64,000 bases of DNA from Ornithodoros turicata (GCF_037126465.1 NC_088201.1:190366031-190430030), one strand, 5' to 3'. Positions 40,134 to 50,103 are shown, numbered from the stretch's first letter. Numbers and translations: made by a program. Notes: generated by a model not told the origin, from the sequence alone.

Positions 40134-40271
40134 CCTTTCGACGACGACGACGAAGTATCGAACAGACGTTTGGCTCCATCGCTCCTGGCTTATTTTGGAC
40201 AAATTTTCATTGAAAACAGGGTAATATTCACTCCAGAAGTGGGGAGCCTCTTCCTGGGCCCACCGTGGAAG

Positions 40272-41525
40272 ATGGCAGCCCAACACCGAGCGAACCGTGA
40301 GTTCAGTTTTTTCTTGGAGGCGGACCGGGATATCCGCATGAGTGATGTGCTACAGAGCATGCTAAAGAATGTCGGAGTTCAGGCATCGAGGGGGATTAAC
40401 CCATTTGGACACGGTAAATTTGCCATCTCAGTGTGGACGAGGAAGGCGGCGGAGGCCCTAGAAGCCAAAGGGACGTTGGAGGTGAAGGGACGAAGCTTCA
40501 CGTTGGTTCCTTGCGAAAGGAACACCAAGACAATTTCACTGCATTTTCTGCCAGTTGAAGTGCCTGATGAGGAAGTAGAAGCTGAATTTAGGAAGTTTGG
40601 CCAAGTAATAACGGTGAAGAGGGATTATTTCCAAGAGGCGCCAACAATTGAACGGGGCAGCCGACGTGTCGTCATGATCATGGACCGAGAGGTCCCAAAT
40701 TTCGTGGTCATCGATGGTTTCCAAACCATGTGCGTATACGCCGGGATGCGCAAGACATGCCGTCGTTGGGGGCAGGCTGGGCATTTTTCCTTCAATTGCA
40801 GGACGGAGTACTGTGGGAGGTGCAGTGAATATGGGCACTTGGCTAGGGAATGCTCGGCGCCATGCAAAAAGTGCGGGAGTGACCATGCAACGTCGGCCTG
40901 CACGATGGAGTCGTACGCCAGCGTGACAGGTCAACAGGAGAAGACGGTGGAGATTATCGAAGACGCCATGGTGACTGATGTTGCCGTGGATGGAGGCAAG
41001 GTATTAGACTGGACAGAGGCAGCGGCGGAGAGCTCTACACAGGATGTGACTCATGCTCATGTGGAAGAGGAAGCCACTCAGGCTAATGTGGAAGAGGAAG
41101 CGGCTCAAGCTAATGAGGAAGCGAAGAAGAGCCAGCCTCTTGATGTTGTGAGTCGGGAGGGCTCGTTGAAAGCCGTGCCCGAGGAGGTGGGCGTCGATGC
41201 TAGCAGCGATGCAACTAAGAATGATGACCAGGTCAGGGACACGCTGGAATCGCAGGACAGCTCGTCTGCGAAATCAACAACGGGGGACCAGGTGGCAGTC
41301 AACATCGCTCAGGATGATGTGGGAAGTCAGGACTCTGAGATGGTCGACGCTGAGGGCAAGGGCGAGTTCTCTGGCTTAATAGCCGGTGTCAAGAGACCCC
41401 TTTCGTCTACAACAGCGTCTTCATCTGAAGGGGACTTGAAAGGGGCTCACGTGCTCCCGGGACGGTTGGGCTCTCTTCCGCAGCGAGGTAGAGGCGCCAG
41501 CAAGAAAACCAAAAATGCCAAGTGA
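40272..41525 (+). CDS. E5 ORF1: zinc-knuckle RNA-binding protein with damaged first knuckle
   Basis: 417 aa from the ATG at MAAQHRANREF. A longer frame reaching into U5 through a TTG codon is not credible. The N-terminal part has LPVEVPDEEVEAEFRKFGQV, the RRM-like helix region also seen in E4. The first knuckle reads CRRWGQAGHFSFNC: the second Cys is Trp (codon at 40767-40769), so zinc binding there should fail. The second, CGRCSEYGHLAREC, and third, CKKCGSDHATSAC, are complete. The acidic tail contains VEEEATQAN-type tandem repeats, KRPLSSTTAS and a basic SKKTKNAK end. Confidence 0.87.
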   Translation: MAAQHRANREFSFFLEADRDIRMSDVLQSMLKNVGVQASRGINPFGHGKFAISVWTRKAAEALEAKGTLEVKGRSFTLVPCERNTKTISLHFLPVEVPDEEVEAEFRKFGQVITVKRDYFQEAPTIERGSRRVVMIMDREVPNFVVIDGFQTMCVYAGMRKTCRRWGQAGHFSFNCRTEYCGRCSEYGHLARECSAPCKKCGSDHATSACTMESYASVTGQQEKTVEIIEDAMVTDVAVDGGKVLDWTEAAAESSTQDVTHAHVEEEATQANVEEEAAQANEEAKKSQPLDVVSREGSLKAVPEEVGVDASSDATKNDDQVRDTLESQDSSSAKSTTGDQVAVNIAQDDVGSQDSEMVDAEGKGEFSGLIAGVKRPLSSTTASSSEGDLKGAHVLPGRLGSLPQRGRGASKKTKNAK

Positions 41526-41587
41526 CTTTCAAGACCACAATACGGTCTTCGGTGAGAGAAAATGTGTTTCTTTCCATTGTTGTTGTC

Positions 41588-44500
41588 ATGTCTGTGCTTA
41601 GACTAGCAACACTGAATGTCCGGGGGTTGAGGATGCAGAAAAAGCAACAATTACTGAGGTCTGTGATGCAGAAACTGGACGTTCATGTTGTGTGTTTACA
41701 AGAAACACATTTCTTTTGTCTTGGGGACGCTAAAAATTTTGAAAGAAACACCGGTCTTTTTGCGGTCCATAGTTTTGGAGCGTGGAATGCGAGGGGTGTG
41801 ACGATAGCTTTTTCTCCAGCTTTCCGCGGGGAGATCAAGCAGTACGTGAGAGACGACCAAGGTCGGGTTATAGTTGTAGACATTGCGTATCATGGAAAGG
41901 TGTATAAAATTGTAAATGCGTATGCACCAGTTGACAATCAAGAGCGGAACGCGTACTTCGACTCGCTAGATTCTTATATGCTAGGTTCTGGAGAGCGTAT
42001 TTTGATTGGTGACTTCAATTGTGTTCTTAACGAATGTACTGACACTCAAGGGGGAACGTTAGTTAGTAGACCTTGGAAGGCCAAGGCTTTGCGGCGTCTG
42101 GTTAATGCTTACCGTTTTGTTGATGTATGGGAACAGCTGTATCGCAGTACGGTTGGTTTCACCTTCTATGCACAGGGCAGAAGTGTACGCCTTGACCGTT
42201 GTTATGTTCATGCTGACTTTGCCAGTGCCATAGTAGATTGTGAAGTAATACCGCTCAATACTGACACTATGTTCTTGAGTGATCATTGCATGTTGGTAGT
42301 GGAATTTGTGTTTGCCAATGGTGTCGGCAGGCAGCCGAGCCGCTGGCGACTCAATACTACGCTCTTGAATGATGAGGACGTTGTGAATGATATAACGAAT
42401 ATAATTAGAGTAAAGAAGAGTGAAGGCGTGCACTCCACAGACTGGTGGGAGAGTGTCAAAGACCGAATAATTCGCGCTTTTCAAAAATGGGGCAGGAAAC
42501 GGGCTCAAGAAAGGAGAGAGATGATTTACGCCATACGATGGGGGTTGCGGAATCTTCGAGGATTGGGTCTCGAAACTGCAGCTCAGTTGGAAGCCTATCG
42601 TGAATTGCAAGAGGACTTAGGTGTCCTTCTACTTAAATCTTCACAGCCATTACGGCAGCCGAGTTATAGTGGGCAGGTAGCTCCATCGTCGAGAGAACTG
42701 AATACGGTCAAAGTTAGGCCGCGGTCGGTCAATATGCAAGAAGTGGAAGGTCCGGATGGGGTATTAAGACACACACAGGAAGATATAGAGGATGTGTGTG
42801 TCAATTTTTATTCAAATTTGTATGACCATAAAGAAGTGGACAAAGAGGCATGGGAAATACTAGACAAGCACATACCGTTGTTGGAAGAAGGGAAGGCTAT
42901 CTTTGAAACCGAGTTTACAGTTCAGGAATTTACGGAAGCAATGAAAGCTTTGCGCTTGCGTAAAAGCCCGGGAATTGACGGTCTTCCACCAGAATTCTAT
43001 CGGGTGTTTTGGGGGGAGCTTGCAGAACCATTGACCAAGGTTTACAATCTTTGTGTACGGGAGGGTCAGTTACCACAGTCCCTCAGAGTTGGACTTATAA
43101 AATTATTGTGTAAGGACGAAACAAGGAAGCGAGAGGTAGGGGCTTGGCGACCAGTCACCCTGCTCAACACGGACTATAAAATACTTGCGAAAGCGATACA
43201 GCTTAAATTGAGTCAGGCTATGGACGTCCTGCTATCACCAGCGCAGGCTTCAGCTGTTAAGGGCAGGTCTGCACAGACACATCTAGGGGCGTTACGTGAC
43301 ATGTTGACATATTATCAGAAAATACAGGGGACGCTTCTCCTGGTCAGTTTTGACCAGGAGAAAGCCTTTGATCGAGTCAGCCATGATTACATATTTCACG
43401 TGCTGCAGCGGATAGGGCTGCCGGGTTTGTTCATATCCTACGTTGGTCTGTTGTACAGGGATATAAGCAGCGCCGTGGAAATTAATGGTAAGCCCAGTAG
43501 AAGCTTTCCAGTCAGGTCCGGAGTGCGGCAGGGGTGCCCACTGTCACCCCTGTTGTATGCTTTGGCCCTGGAGCCCTTGGTGAGGCTTCTAGCGAGCAGT
43601 GAGGCGATCCCGCGGGCACCTGTACCGGGTAGTTCGGGCCAGGCAACATTGTTTGCCTATGCCGACGACATGACTTTGTGCACGACATCCCCGGGCGCCG
43701 TGGGAGCGGCATTGAGACTTATGGACACATATGGAGCTGGTTCAGGGGCAAAACTCAACAAGTCCAAGTCAGCTGTGCTCCGAGTGAACTACTCAGGTTC
43801 AGAAAGCCAAATAGCTGGCATACCAGTGGTAGATGAGCTAAAGGTGCTCGGTATTGTTTTCACTGCAAGCGGCGTAGCACAAAAGACATGGAGGACTATT
43901 CGAAAAAGCCTAGAAGGCATCAAAGATCAGCAGCAAAATAGTCCCCTGGGATACAGAGGCAGACGGGACTTGATTCGGACCGAAATGTGTTCGGTCATCT
44001 GGTACGCGGGTACGTGCAACCTTCCCTCCAGAATTGTGGAAAGGAGGTTGACGCAAGCAACGATGGCTGTGCTGTGGCAGGGTCGCCCGGAAAAGATTAA
44101 GCGGGCCGTTGTTCAGGCACCCCCAGAGTGTGGTGGGCTCAATATATTCAATATCAAAATCATGTGTGTAGCGTTGGCGATTGCTCAGACGTGTAGAGTG
44201 TTAGAGGAGGATGATCATATCGCCAAGCCCTTAGCTTTGTACAGCATGGGAACTTTGTGTACGCTCTTTGGAGAGCGTGTTAATCATCGCCTGCCCAGGG
44301 CGGAGTCGCCGGCACCGTTTTATGTGGAACTAGCAAAATATGTGCGCCTCCTTGCAGGTGTTGGGGGGAGCGAGATCAGGCACATGACAACTAAAAAGTT
44401 GTATGAAAGTTTATTCTATGCGTGTAAGAGGGACGAAGTCCACACACAGATAGCTTCCACGAGAGGTCTGCTGCTGTCGTCGTGGGTAGACGATGGACGT

Positions 44501-44986
44501 GCTGACCTCGCCTGGGAGATGTCACACAACGTGCTGCCGGTGGCTACGAGGTTGTGCAGGTTTCGCTTCCGGGCAACCAACGAGTGTGCCATGTGTGGGC
44601 AGACAGAAAACCATAAGCACATATTTTATGACTGTGTGCTCGCGAGTGCGATGTGGCGCAAGATGGCAGATCTGTTTGCGCTGCCTGGAATTGAATATAG
44701 CACTGTGCAGATCTTTGATCCGGTTCCAGTGAGTAGAGGTCGGATACCGTCTTTCTGCGTGCTCTTAAATGAAATCAAATATCAACTTTGGGCGTCCAGA
44801 AATCGGAAAATGTATGGAGGGACGAACGAGTCACTCAGGGTGGTCACTTTTTATGTTCGACTTTCTCTGCATAGAAAGATGCAATTGGAGTATGAAATAT
44901 TGGGGGAGGACGCTTTCAAAAGGCGCTGGAAAAACTACCAGAAATTAATGTTCGTACAGAGAGGGAAACTCTTCATTAAGTTTTGA
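41588..44986 (+). CDS. E5 ORF2: endonuclease/reverse transcriptase
   Basis: 1,132 aa from ATG 62 nt after the ORF1 stop. The frame is open from 41522 by a non-ATG codon. Endonuclease: TLNVRGLRM, CLQETHFF, IGDFNCVLN and LSDHCMLV. RT: RKSPGIDGLPPEFY, SFDQEKAFDRV (Asp ~589), GVRQGCPLSP and AYADDMTLC (~691). C-terminal knuckle CAMCGQTENHKHIFYDC. These positions match E4 and E8 exactly, which supports the start. Lys- and AT-richer than E1-E4. Ends SGRIVVKF-like (RGKLFIKF), as in E6. Confidence 0.93.
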   Translation: MSVLRLATLNVRGLRMQKKQQLLRSVMQKLDVHVVCLQETHFFCLGDAKNFERNTGLFAVHSFGAWNARGVTIAFSPAFRGEIKQYVRDDQGRVIVVDIAYHGKVYKIVNAYAPVDNQERNAYFDSLDSYMLGSGERILIGDFNCVLNECTDTQGGTLVSRPWKAKALRRLVNAYRFVDVWEQLYRSTVGFTFYAQGRSVRLDRCYVHADFASAIVDCEVIPLNTDTMFLSDHCMLVVEFVFANGVGRQPSRWRLNTTLLNDEDVVNDITNIIRVKKSEGVHSTDWWESVKDRIIRAFQKWGRKRAQERREMIYAIRWGLRNLRGLGLETAAQLEAYRELQEDLGVLLLKSSQPLRQPSYSGQVAPSSRELNTVKVRPRSVNMQEVEGPDGVLRHTQEDIEDVCVNFYSNLYDHKEVDKEAWEILDKHIPLLEEGKAIFETEFTVQEFTEAMKALRLRKSPGIDGLPPEFYRVFWGELAEPLTKVYNLCVREGQLPQSLRVGLIKLLCKDETRKREVGAWRPVTLLNTDYKILAKAIQLKLSQAMDVLLSPAQASAVKGRSAQTHLGALRDMLTYYQKIQGTLLLVSFDQEKAFDRVSHDYIFHVLQRIGLPGLFISYVGLLYRDISSAVEINGKPSRSFPVRSGVRQGCPLSPLLYALALEPLVRLLASSEAIPRAPVPGSSGQATLFAYADDMTLCTTSPGAVGAALRLMDTYGAGSGAKLNKSKSAVLRVNYSGSESQIAGIPVVDELKVLGIVFTASGVAQKTWRTIRKSLEGIKDQQQNSPLGYRGRRDLIRTEMCSVIWYAGTCNLPSRIVERRLTQATMAVLWQGRPEKIKRAVVQAPPECGGLNIFNIKIMCVALAIAQTCRVLEEDDHIAKPLALYSMGTLCTLFGERVNHRLPRAESPAPFYVELAKYVRLLAGVGGSEIRHMTTKKLYESLFYACKRDEVHTQIASTRGLLLSSWVDDGRADLAWEMSHNVLPVATRLCRFRFRATNECAMCGQTENHKHIFYDCVLASAMWRKMADLFALPGIEYSTVQIFDPVPVSRGRIPSFCVLLNEIKYQLWASRNRKMYGGTNESLRVVTFYVRLSLHRKMQLEYEILGEDAFKRRWKNYQKLMFVQRGKLFIKF

Positions 44987-45267
44987 GGGAGAGCCTGCTG
45001 AGCAATTGAAAGAGAGCAGGTGGTGAGTCCGGTGGGGACAGGAGCGGGGATCTGCACTCAGTGGAGTATGTAACATATTGGTATTGTCGTATATTGTTAT
45101 TGTTATTGTATATGTACCATTGCATATTGCTGTTATTGTAATGGTACATATTGTTATCGTGTGGGATTGTTGTTATTGTAACGATACATATTGTTGGACA
45201 AAATGGGATTGGTTGTGCATGTGTGTTGTGGCCCTGCCTAGGTAGGAGCAGTGAATTGGTTTTTGAC

Positions 45268-45273
45268 AATAAA
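45268..45273 (+). promoter_or_regulatory. E5 polyadenylation signal AATAAA
   Basis: Ends 1 nt before the junction with U5 nt 37. Confidence 0.6.
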
Positions 45274-45274
45274 C

Positions 45275-45365
45275 TTCGCCTTTTACTAAAGATCACCGTG
45301 GAGGGGGACAACACAATGAGCTTCTAGACAATTTTTGATAGGCCTAACCCGTTTGGGGAAGGCTA
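45275..45365 (+). pseudogene. 5'-truncated U5 snRNA (nt 37-127) after E5
   Basis: Begins TTCGCCTTTTAC; its first 8 bases are the right target duplication of E5. Confidence 0.87.
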
Positions 45366-45485
45366 CATCATTCAATTCAAAGAGAAAACATGCGTCCAGC
45401 TAGGACGTGTCCTGACCAGCCACACCCCCTGCCCAAAACAGAAAAAACAAATAGAGGAAAAGAAAGAAAGAGAGAGGCAGGACTC

Positions 45486-45547
45486 CACCACTTTGCCTCT
45501 CATATGTTTGAAATAGGGCGTCGGCGAACGTTGAAAATTTAGGACAT
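45486..45547 (+). promoter_or_regulatory. Candidate U5 promoter (representative C-type copy)
   Basis: Aligns without gaps to 241-302, with changes such as TTTGAAATA for TTTTAAATA in the TATA-like stretch. A C-type form of the same block precedes the remaining U5 copies on the right side of the window. Confidence 0.35.
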
Positions 45548-45674
45548 ATGCTCTGGTCTCCCTTCAAATCCGCGTATTGATCTTTCGCCTTTTACTAAAG
45601 ATCACCGTGGAGGGGGACAACACAATGAGCTTCTAGACAATTTTTGATAGGCCTAACCCGTTTGGGGAAGGCTA
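45548..45674 (+). ncRNA. U5 snRNA copy 48
   Basis: First complete C-type copy (nt 73 A). Confidence 0.9.
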
Positions 45675-45856
45675 CATCATTCAATTCAAAGAGAAAACAT
45701 GCGTCCAGCTAGGACGTGTCCTGACCAGCCACACCCCCTGCCCAAAACAGAAAAAACAAATAGAGGAAAAGAAAGAAAGAGAGAGGCAGGACTCCACCAC
45801 TTTGCCTCTCATATGTTTGAAATAGGGCGTCGGCGAACGTTGAAAATTTAGGACAT

Positions 45857-45983
45857 ATGCTCTGGTCTCCCTTCAAATCCGCGTATTGATCTTTCGCCTT
45901 TTACTAAAGATCACCGTGGAGGGGGACAACACAATGAGCTTCTAGACAATTTTTGATAGGCCTAACCCGTTTGGGGAAGGCTA
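45857..45983 (+). ncRNA. U5 snRNA copy 49
   Basis: C unit, 309 bp. Confidence 0.9.
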
Positions 45984-46165
45984 CATCATTCAATTCAAAG
46001 AGAAAACATGCGTCCAGCTAGGACGTGTCCTGACCAGCCACACCCCCTGCCCAAAACAGAAAAAACAAATAGAGGAAAAGAAAGAAAGAGAGAGGCAGGA
46101 CTCCACCACTTTGCCTCTCATATGTTTGAAATAGGGCGTCGGCGAACGTTGAAAATTTAGGACAT

Positions 46166-46210
46166 ATGCTCTGGTCTCCCTTCAAATCCGCGTATTGATC
46201 TTTCGCCTTT
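46166..46210 (+). pseudogene. 3'-truncated U5 snRNA (nt 1-45) before E6
   Basis: Promoter region intact; ends CGCCTTT where E6 begins. Confidence 0.87.
46200..46210 (+). repeat. E6 target site duplication, left (11 bp)
   Basis: CTTTCGCCTTT, repeated at 49084-49094. Confidence 0.75.
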
Positions 46211-48841
46211 CAATTTGTCAATGTCAATTTGTTAAAAGATAAAGAAGCGGTGGAAGAAGTGAAGACATATTTGGAAGGGAAAGTTAAAGAAAGGAGCATC
46301 ACATTGGATTGGTGGGACGAGACCAAAGCAGAGGTTAAGACGATTTTTCAAAAATGGGGGAGGAAAAGAGCTGTCGAAAAGAAACACGCCATTTGGTCCA
46401 TACGATGGGGACTGCGATACCTGAGAAGCACCGGACTCGAAACAGTCGCTCAACAAGAAACGTACAGAGAACTGCAGAGTGACTTGGGAGCCCTGTTGGT
46501 AAAAAGAGATTGGGACAGTGGAGAGATGAAGGGGCAGACAAGTCGACAGCTGATCACCAACAAGTTGCGCAGCAAACCCCAAGGAATGCATACACTCCTG
46601 GACAGAGAGGGGATCGAAAGGACGTCACAGGAAGAAATTGAGGACATTTGCATTCACTTTTACGAAGAACTTTACCGGTACAAAGACGTTGATGAAGGCC
46701 TCTGGGAGGAGATAGCACAGACGATCCCGAGGTTGGAAAATGGTGCGGAACTGTTGGGAAAGGAAATCACAACCGCTGAGTTGACAGCAGCTCTCCGACA
46801 GCTATCTGCAGGGAAAAGCCCGGGTTCCGACGGGTTGCCGTCGGAATTTTACAAAACCTTTTGGCCACAGCTGGGGAAAGTCTTCACCGATATACTGAAC
46901 GGGAGTCTAGAGAATGGTGTTTTCCCTTCGACAATGAGGCTCGGAATAGTGAAGTTGCTGTGCAAGAACGTGAGTCGAGCAAATGACTTAAAGGCATGGC
47001 GACCGCTCACGATAATGAACACAGACTACAAAATCGTTGCGAAGGTTCTGCAGATGCGACTGGCGCAGGCCATGCAAGCTTTAGTGTCACCGGTGCAGGC
47101 ATGTGCGGTTCCAGGGAGAGGAATTCAGACGCACCTGAGCGCCCTGCGAGACTTGTGTGCTGTAACAAAAGAGAAAGACCTCGCCATGTTATTGATGAGC
47201 TTTGACCAGGAAAAGGCCTTTGACCTCGTAAGCCACCGGTACATGTTCTATATTTTAACAAGAATGGGACTCCCAGAAAAGTTTCTTAGATACGTAGAAC
47301 TGCTGTACAGAGAAGCCATTAGTGCCATTGAAGTGAATGGGAAGACCACGCAAGTTTTCCACGTGAGATCAGGAGTTCGACAGGGATGCCCACTATCACC
47401 GCTGTTGTACGTGCTGTGCATAGAGCCTTTGTTGCTTAAGCTGGCGTCAAGTCCGAGGATTGCACGGGTACCGCTTCCAGGCATCTTGGGAAGACCGACA
47501 ATCTTTGCCTACGCTGATGATGTGACCATCTGTACAACGGAAGAACGCGCAGTTCAAGAGGCGCTACAGATCATGGAGCTCTACACGAAAGCATCAGGGG
47601 CAAGACTGAACAAAGAAAAGTCAACCATCCTACCGGTACATCGTCAGACGCTGCAGCAAGAGATAGCCGGAGTACCAGTTGTCCAAGGAGCGAAGCTGTT
47701 GGGAGTCCAGTTCGACATGCGAGGACCGTCCGACGAATCCTGGAAGAAAGTCCGAAAAGAACTTGAGCGTATTCGAGACGATTACAATGGACAGCAAATG
47801 AGCTACGCAGAAAGAGCTGACATCATACAGAAGACAATGACGTCAAAGATCTGGTACTTGGGCACAGGCTTTCCTCCCAATAAGAAGACGGCGAAGCAAC
47901 TGACCCGCACCATCATGTCATTGTTTTGGCAGGGGAAGCCTGAAAAAGTCAAAAGAGGGGTGATCCAGGGTCCGTTGGAAGGCGGTGGATTCCAAGTGCA
48001 AGACGTCAGACTCAAGTCTTTGGCCCTCTCAATTGTACAGATAGGAAAGACCCTACAAGAAGATGAACACATAGCAAAACCTATCATGCTGTATGCCATG
48101 GGGACAGAGGCACGACTGTTTGGAGAGACGCTTGACAACACAAGACCGAAGGCGGAGAAACCCACCCCATTCTATGCAGAGGTAGCCAGGTACGCGCGAA
48201 TTCTGCAGCGTTTTCTGCCAGAAGGGACCCTGCCATACTTGTCGACAAAGCAAGTCTATGAAGAGCTGTACAAAAGGTGCAAAATGCCAGATAATCCAGT
48301 GCAAGAAAGACAACACCGAAGACTGGTAGTGGCTAACGTTCTTGACGGAGACCGTGCAGACCTGGCCTGGGAACTGTCCCATAATGTCCTTTCAGTGAAA
48401 ACGAGGCTCTTCCGATTCCATTTTGTTCGTTCAAATCTGTGCGGGGTCTGCAATGGACTAGAAAACCACAGACACGTTTTCTATGAATGCGTGTTGGCAG
48501 CGGCGTTGTGGCGGAAAGTAGCCACCGTATTTCGCGTACCTCGCATAGAGTACGACACTGTGCTCTATTCAGACCCTCTGCCAGTGGCTGCTAATCGAGC
48601 CCCATCTTTCGCACTTCTCATGGGTGAGGTCAAGCATGAGATCTGGCGCTCCCGAAACAGGCGAGTGTATGGTGGTGGTGATGTGTGCCTGAGGACCTCA
48701 CTCTTTAACATCCGGTTGCACTTGAGGGAGAAAATACAGCGAGAACTGGACTCTATGGAAGTGAGTGCTTTCAAGAAAAGGTGGAAGGGTCATTGGCTAT
48801 TGTTTGTGAGATCAAACGGCAGAATAGTTGTCAAGTTTTAA
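46211..48841 (+). CDS. E6 ORF2 fragment: reverse transcriptase and C-terminal knuckle
   Basis: 876 codons open from the truncation point; no true start codon. It begins where E5 reads LNTTLLNDED, just after the endonuclease. RT: GKSPGSDGLPSEFY, motif A SFDQEKAFDLV (Asp codon 47204), GVRQGCPLSP and AYADDVTIC (Tyr codon 47510). Knuckle CGVCNGLENHRHVFYEC. All catalytic RT residues persist and no stop interrupts the frame, so the insertion is young. Without endonuclease it cannot nick its own target. Confidence 0.9.
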   Translation, partial: QFVNVNLLKDKEAVEEVKTYLEGKVKERSITLDWWDETKAEVKTIFQKWGRKRAVEKKHAIWSIRWGLRYLRSTGLETVAQQETYRELQSDLGALLVKRDWDSGEMKGQTSRQLITNKLRSKPQGMHTLLDREGIERTSQEEIEDICIHFYEELYRYKDVDEGLWEEIAQTIPRLENGAELLGKEITTAELTAALRQLSAGKSPGSDGLPSEFYKTFWPQLGKVFTDILNGSLENGVFPSTMRLGIVKLLCKNVSRANDLKAWRPLTIMNTDYKIVAKVLQMRLAQAMQALVSPVQACAVPGRGIQTHLSALRDLCAVTKEKDLAMLLMSFDQEKAFDLVSHRYMFYILTRMGLPEKFLRYVELLYREAISAIEVNGKTTQVFHVRSGVRQGCPLSPLLYVLCIEPLLLKLASSPRIARVPLPGILGRPTIFAYADDVTICTTEERAVQEALQIMELYTKASGARLNKEKSTILPVHRQTLQQEIAGVPVVQGAKLLGVQFDMRGPSDESWKKVRKELERIRDDYNGQQMSYAERADIIQKTMTSKIWYLGTGFPPNKKTAKQLTRTIMSLFWQGKPEKVKRGVIQGPLEGGGFQVQDVRLKSLALSIVQIGKTLQEDEHIAKPIMLYAMGTEARLFGETLDNTRPKAEKPTPFYAEVARYARILQRFLPEGTLPYLSTKQVYEELYKRCKMPDNPVQERQHRRLVVANVLDGDRADLAWELSHNVLSVKTRLFRFHFVRSNLCGVCNGLENHRHVFYECVLAAALWRKVATVFRVPRIEYDTVLYSDPLPVAANRAPSFALLMGEVKHEIWRSRNRRVYGGGDVCLRTSLFNIRLHLREKIQRELDSMEVSAFKKRWKGHWLLFVRSNGRIVVKF

Positions 48842-48924
48842 ATCTTTCAAGTGCATGAATTGCGAGAATTAGAGTGTGCATCGTGCATCGTTGAGTAGGA
48901 GCTGCTCCTGAGCCGGTCTAGTGT

Positions 48925-49028
48925 GGTGTATATGTAAATATGATGTATATGGTGTATATGTAAATATGATGTATATGGTGTATGTGTAAATATGATGTAT
49001 ATGGTGTATGTGTAAATATGATGTAAAT
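48925..49028 (+). repeat. 26-bp minisatellite in E6 3' UTR
   Basis: Four copies of a GGTGTATATGTAAATATGAT-type unit start at 48925, 48951, 48977 and 49003, with A/G variation between copies. Confidence 0.8.
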
Positions 49029-49077
49029 AAGATGTACATGTGTTGTAAATAGGATGCAAATTTGGTGCACTTTTCCC

Positions 49078-49083
49078 AATAAA
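49078..49083 (+). promoter_or_regulatory. E6 polyadenylation signal AATAAA
   Basis: Directly abuts the U5 junction: the last base of the signal is the last base of the element. Confidence 0.6.
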
Positions 49084-49176
49084 CTTTCGCCTTTTACTAA
49101 AGATCACCGTGGAGGGGGACAACACAATGAGCTTCTAGACAATTTTTGATAGGCCTAACCCGTTTGGGGAAGGCTA
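49084..49176 (+). pseudogene. 5'-truncated U5 snRNA (nt 35-127) after E6
   Basis: Begins CTTTCGCCTTTT; the first 11 bases are the right duplication of E6. Confidence 0.87.
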
Positions 49177-49358
49177 CATCATTCAATTCAAAGAGAAAAC
49201 ATGCGTCCAGCTAGGACGTGTCCTGACCAGCCACACCCCCTGCCCAAAACAGAAAAAACAAATAGAGGAAAAGAAAGAAAGAGAGAGGCAGGACTCCACC
49301 ACTTTGCCTCTCATATGTTTGAAATAGGGCGTCGGCGAACGTTGAAAATTTAGGACAT

Positions 49359-49485
49359 ATGCTCTGGTCTCCCTTCAAATCCGCGTATTGATCTTTCGCC
49401 TTTTACTAAAGATCACCGTGGAGGGGGACAACACAATGAGCTTCTAGACAATTTTTGATAGGCCTAACCCGTTTGGGGAAGGCTA
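49359..49485 (+). ncRNA. U5 snRNA copy 50
   Basis: C unit, 309 bp. Confidence 0.9.
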
Positions 49486-49667
49486 CATCATTCAATTCAA
49501 AGAGAAAACATGCGTCCAGCTAGGACGTGTCCTGACCAGCCACACCCCCTGCCCAAAACAGAAAAAACAAATAGAGGAAAAGAAAGAAAGAGAGAGGCAG
49601 GACTCCACCACTTTGCCTCTCATATGTTTGAAATAGGGCGTCGGCGAACGTTGAAAATTTAGGACAT

Positions 49668-49794
49668 ATGCTCTGGTCTCCCTTCAAATCCGCGTATTGA
49701 TCTTTCGCCTTTTACTAAAGATCACCGTGGAGGGGGACAACACAATGAGCTTCTAGACAATTTTTGATAGCCCTAACCCGTTTGGGGAAGGCTA
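49668..49794 (+). ncRNA. U5 snRNA copy 51 (nt 104 G>C)
   Basis: GATAGCCCTAACC replaces GATAGGCCTAACC at the base of the 3' hairpin (position 49771), which should weaken that stem. Confidence 0.87.
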
Positions 49795-49976
49795 CATCAT
49801 TCAATTCAAAGAGAAAACATGCGTCCAGCTAGGACGTGTCCTGACCAGCCACACCCCCTGCCTAAAACAGATAAAACAAATAGAGGAAAAGAAAGAAAGA
49901 GAGAGGCAGGACTCCACCACTTTGCCTCTCATATGTTTGAAATAGGGCGTCGGCGAACGTTGAAAATTTAGGACAT

Positions 49977-50103
49977 ATGCTCTGGTCTCCCTTCAAATCC
50001 GCGTATTGATCTTTCGCCTTTTACTAAAGATCACCGTGGAGGGGGACAACACAATGAGCTTCTAGACAATTTTTGATAGGCCTAACCCGTTTGGGGAAGG
50101 CTA
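49977..50103 (+). ncRNA. U5 snRNA copy 52
   Basis: C unit with GGTCGG spacer. Confidence 0.9.

Larger units (their letters stand above)
40134..45274 (+). mobile_element. E5: full-length U5-specific non-LTR retrotransposon, family IV
   Basis: A 5.1-kb element flanked by an 8-bp duplication of loop I sequence. The 5' end CCTTTCGACGACGACGACGAAG carries the shared motif at 40139-40155. The 3' end AATAAAC joins U5 nt 37. The ~290-bp 3' UTR is rich in TTGTTATTGTA repeats. ORF2 is open; ORF1 is open but has lost one zinc-binding Cys. The U5 promoter upstream is intact and would transcribe straight into E5. Confidence 0.92.
45275..46210 (+). repeat. U5 array, C-type 309-bp units (E5 to E6)
   Basis: Truncated, two complete and one 3'-truncated U5 gene. 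C units have U5 nt 73 A (GACAACAC) where A and B units have G, and a single spacer with CCAGCTAGGACG, GACCAGCC and CCCTGCCC. No other gene seen. Confidence 0.9.
46211..49083 (+). mobile_element. E6: 5'-truncated U5-specific non-LTR retrotransposon, family V
   Basis: A 2.9-kb remnant lacking ORF1 and the endonuclease, flanked by an 11-bp loop I duplication. Truncation by incomplete reverse transcription is typical of non-LTR elements. The first 20 bases hold overlapping copies of a TCAATTTGT-like motif and may be junction filler. The 3' UTR has four 26-bp tandem repeats (48925-49028). AATAAA abuts the junction with U5 nt 35. Nearest relative here is E5, but clearly a separate family. Confidence 0.9.

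Noticed and set aside
40119..40271. Extension of E5 ORF1 into U5 from a TTG codon
   Set aside because: Non-ATG start within the host snRNA; the ATG at 40272 fits the ORF1 pattern. The same applies to the TTG starts at 1138, 34646 and 56225.
42059..42610. 183-codon antisense frame inside E5 ORF2
   Set aside because: Lies opposite the conserved endonuclease region and has no recognisable domain; likewise 38162-38662 in E4 and 22789-23328 in E3.
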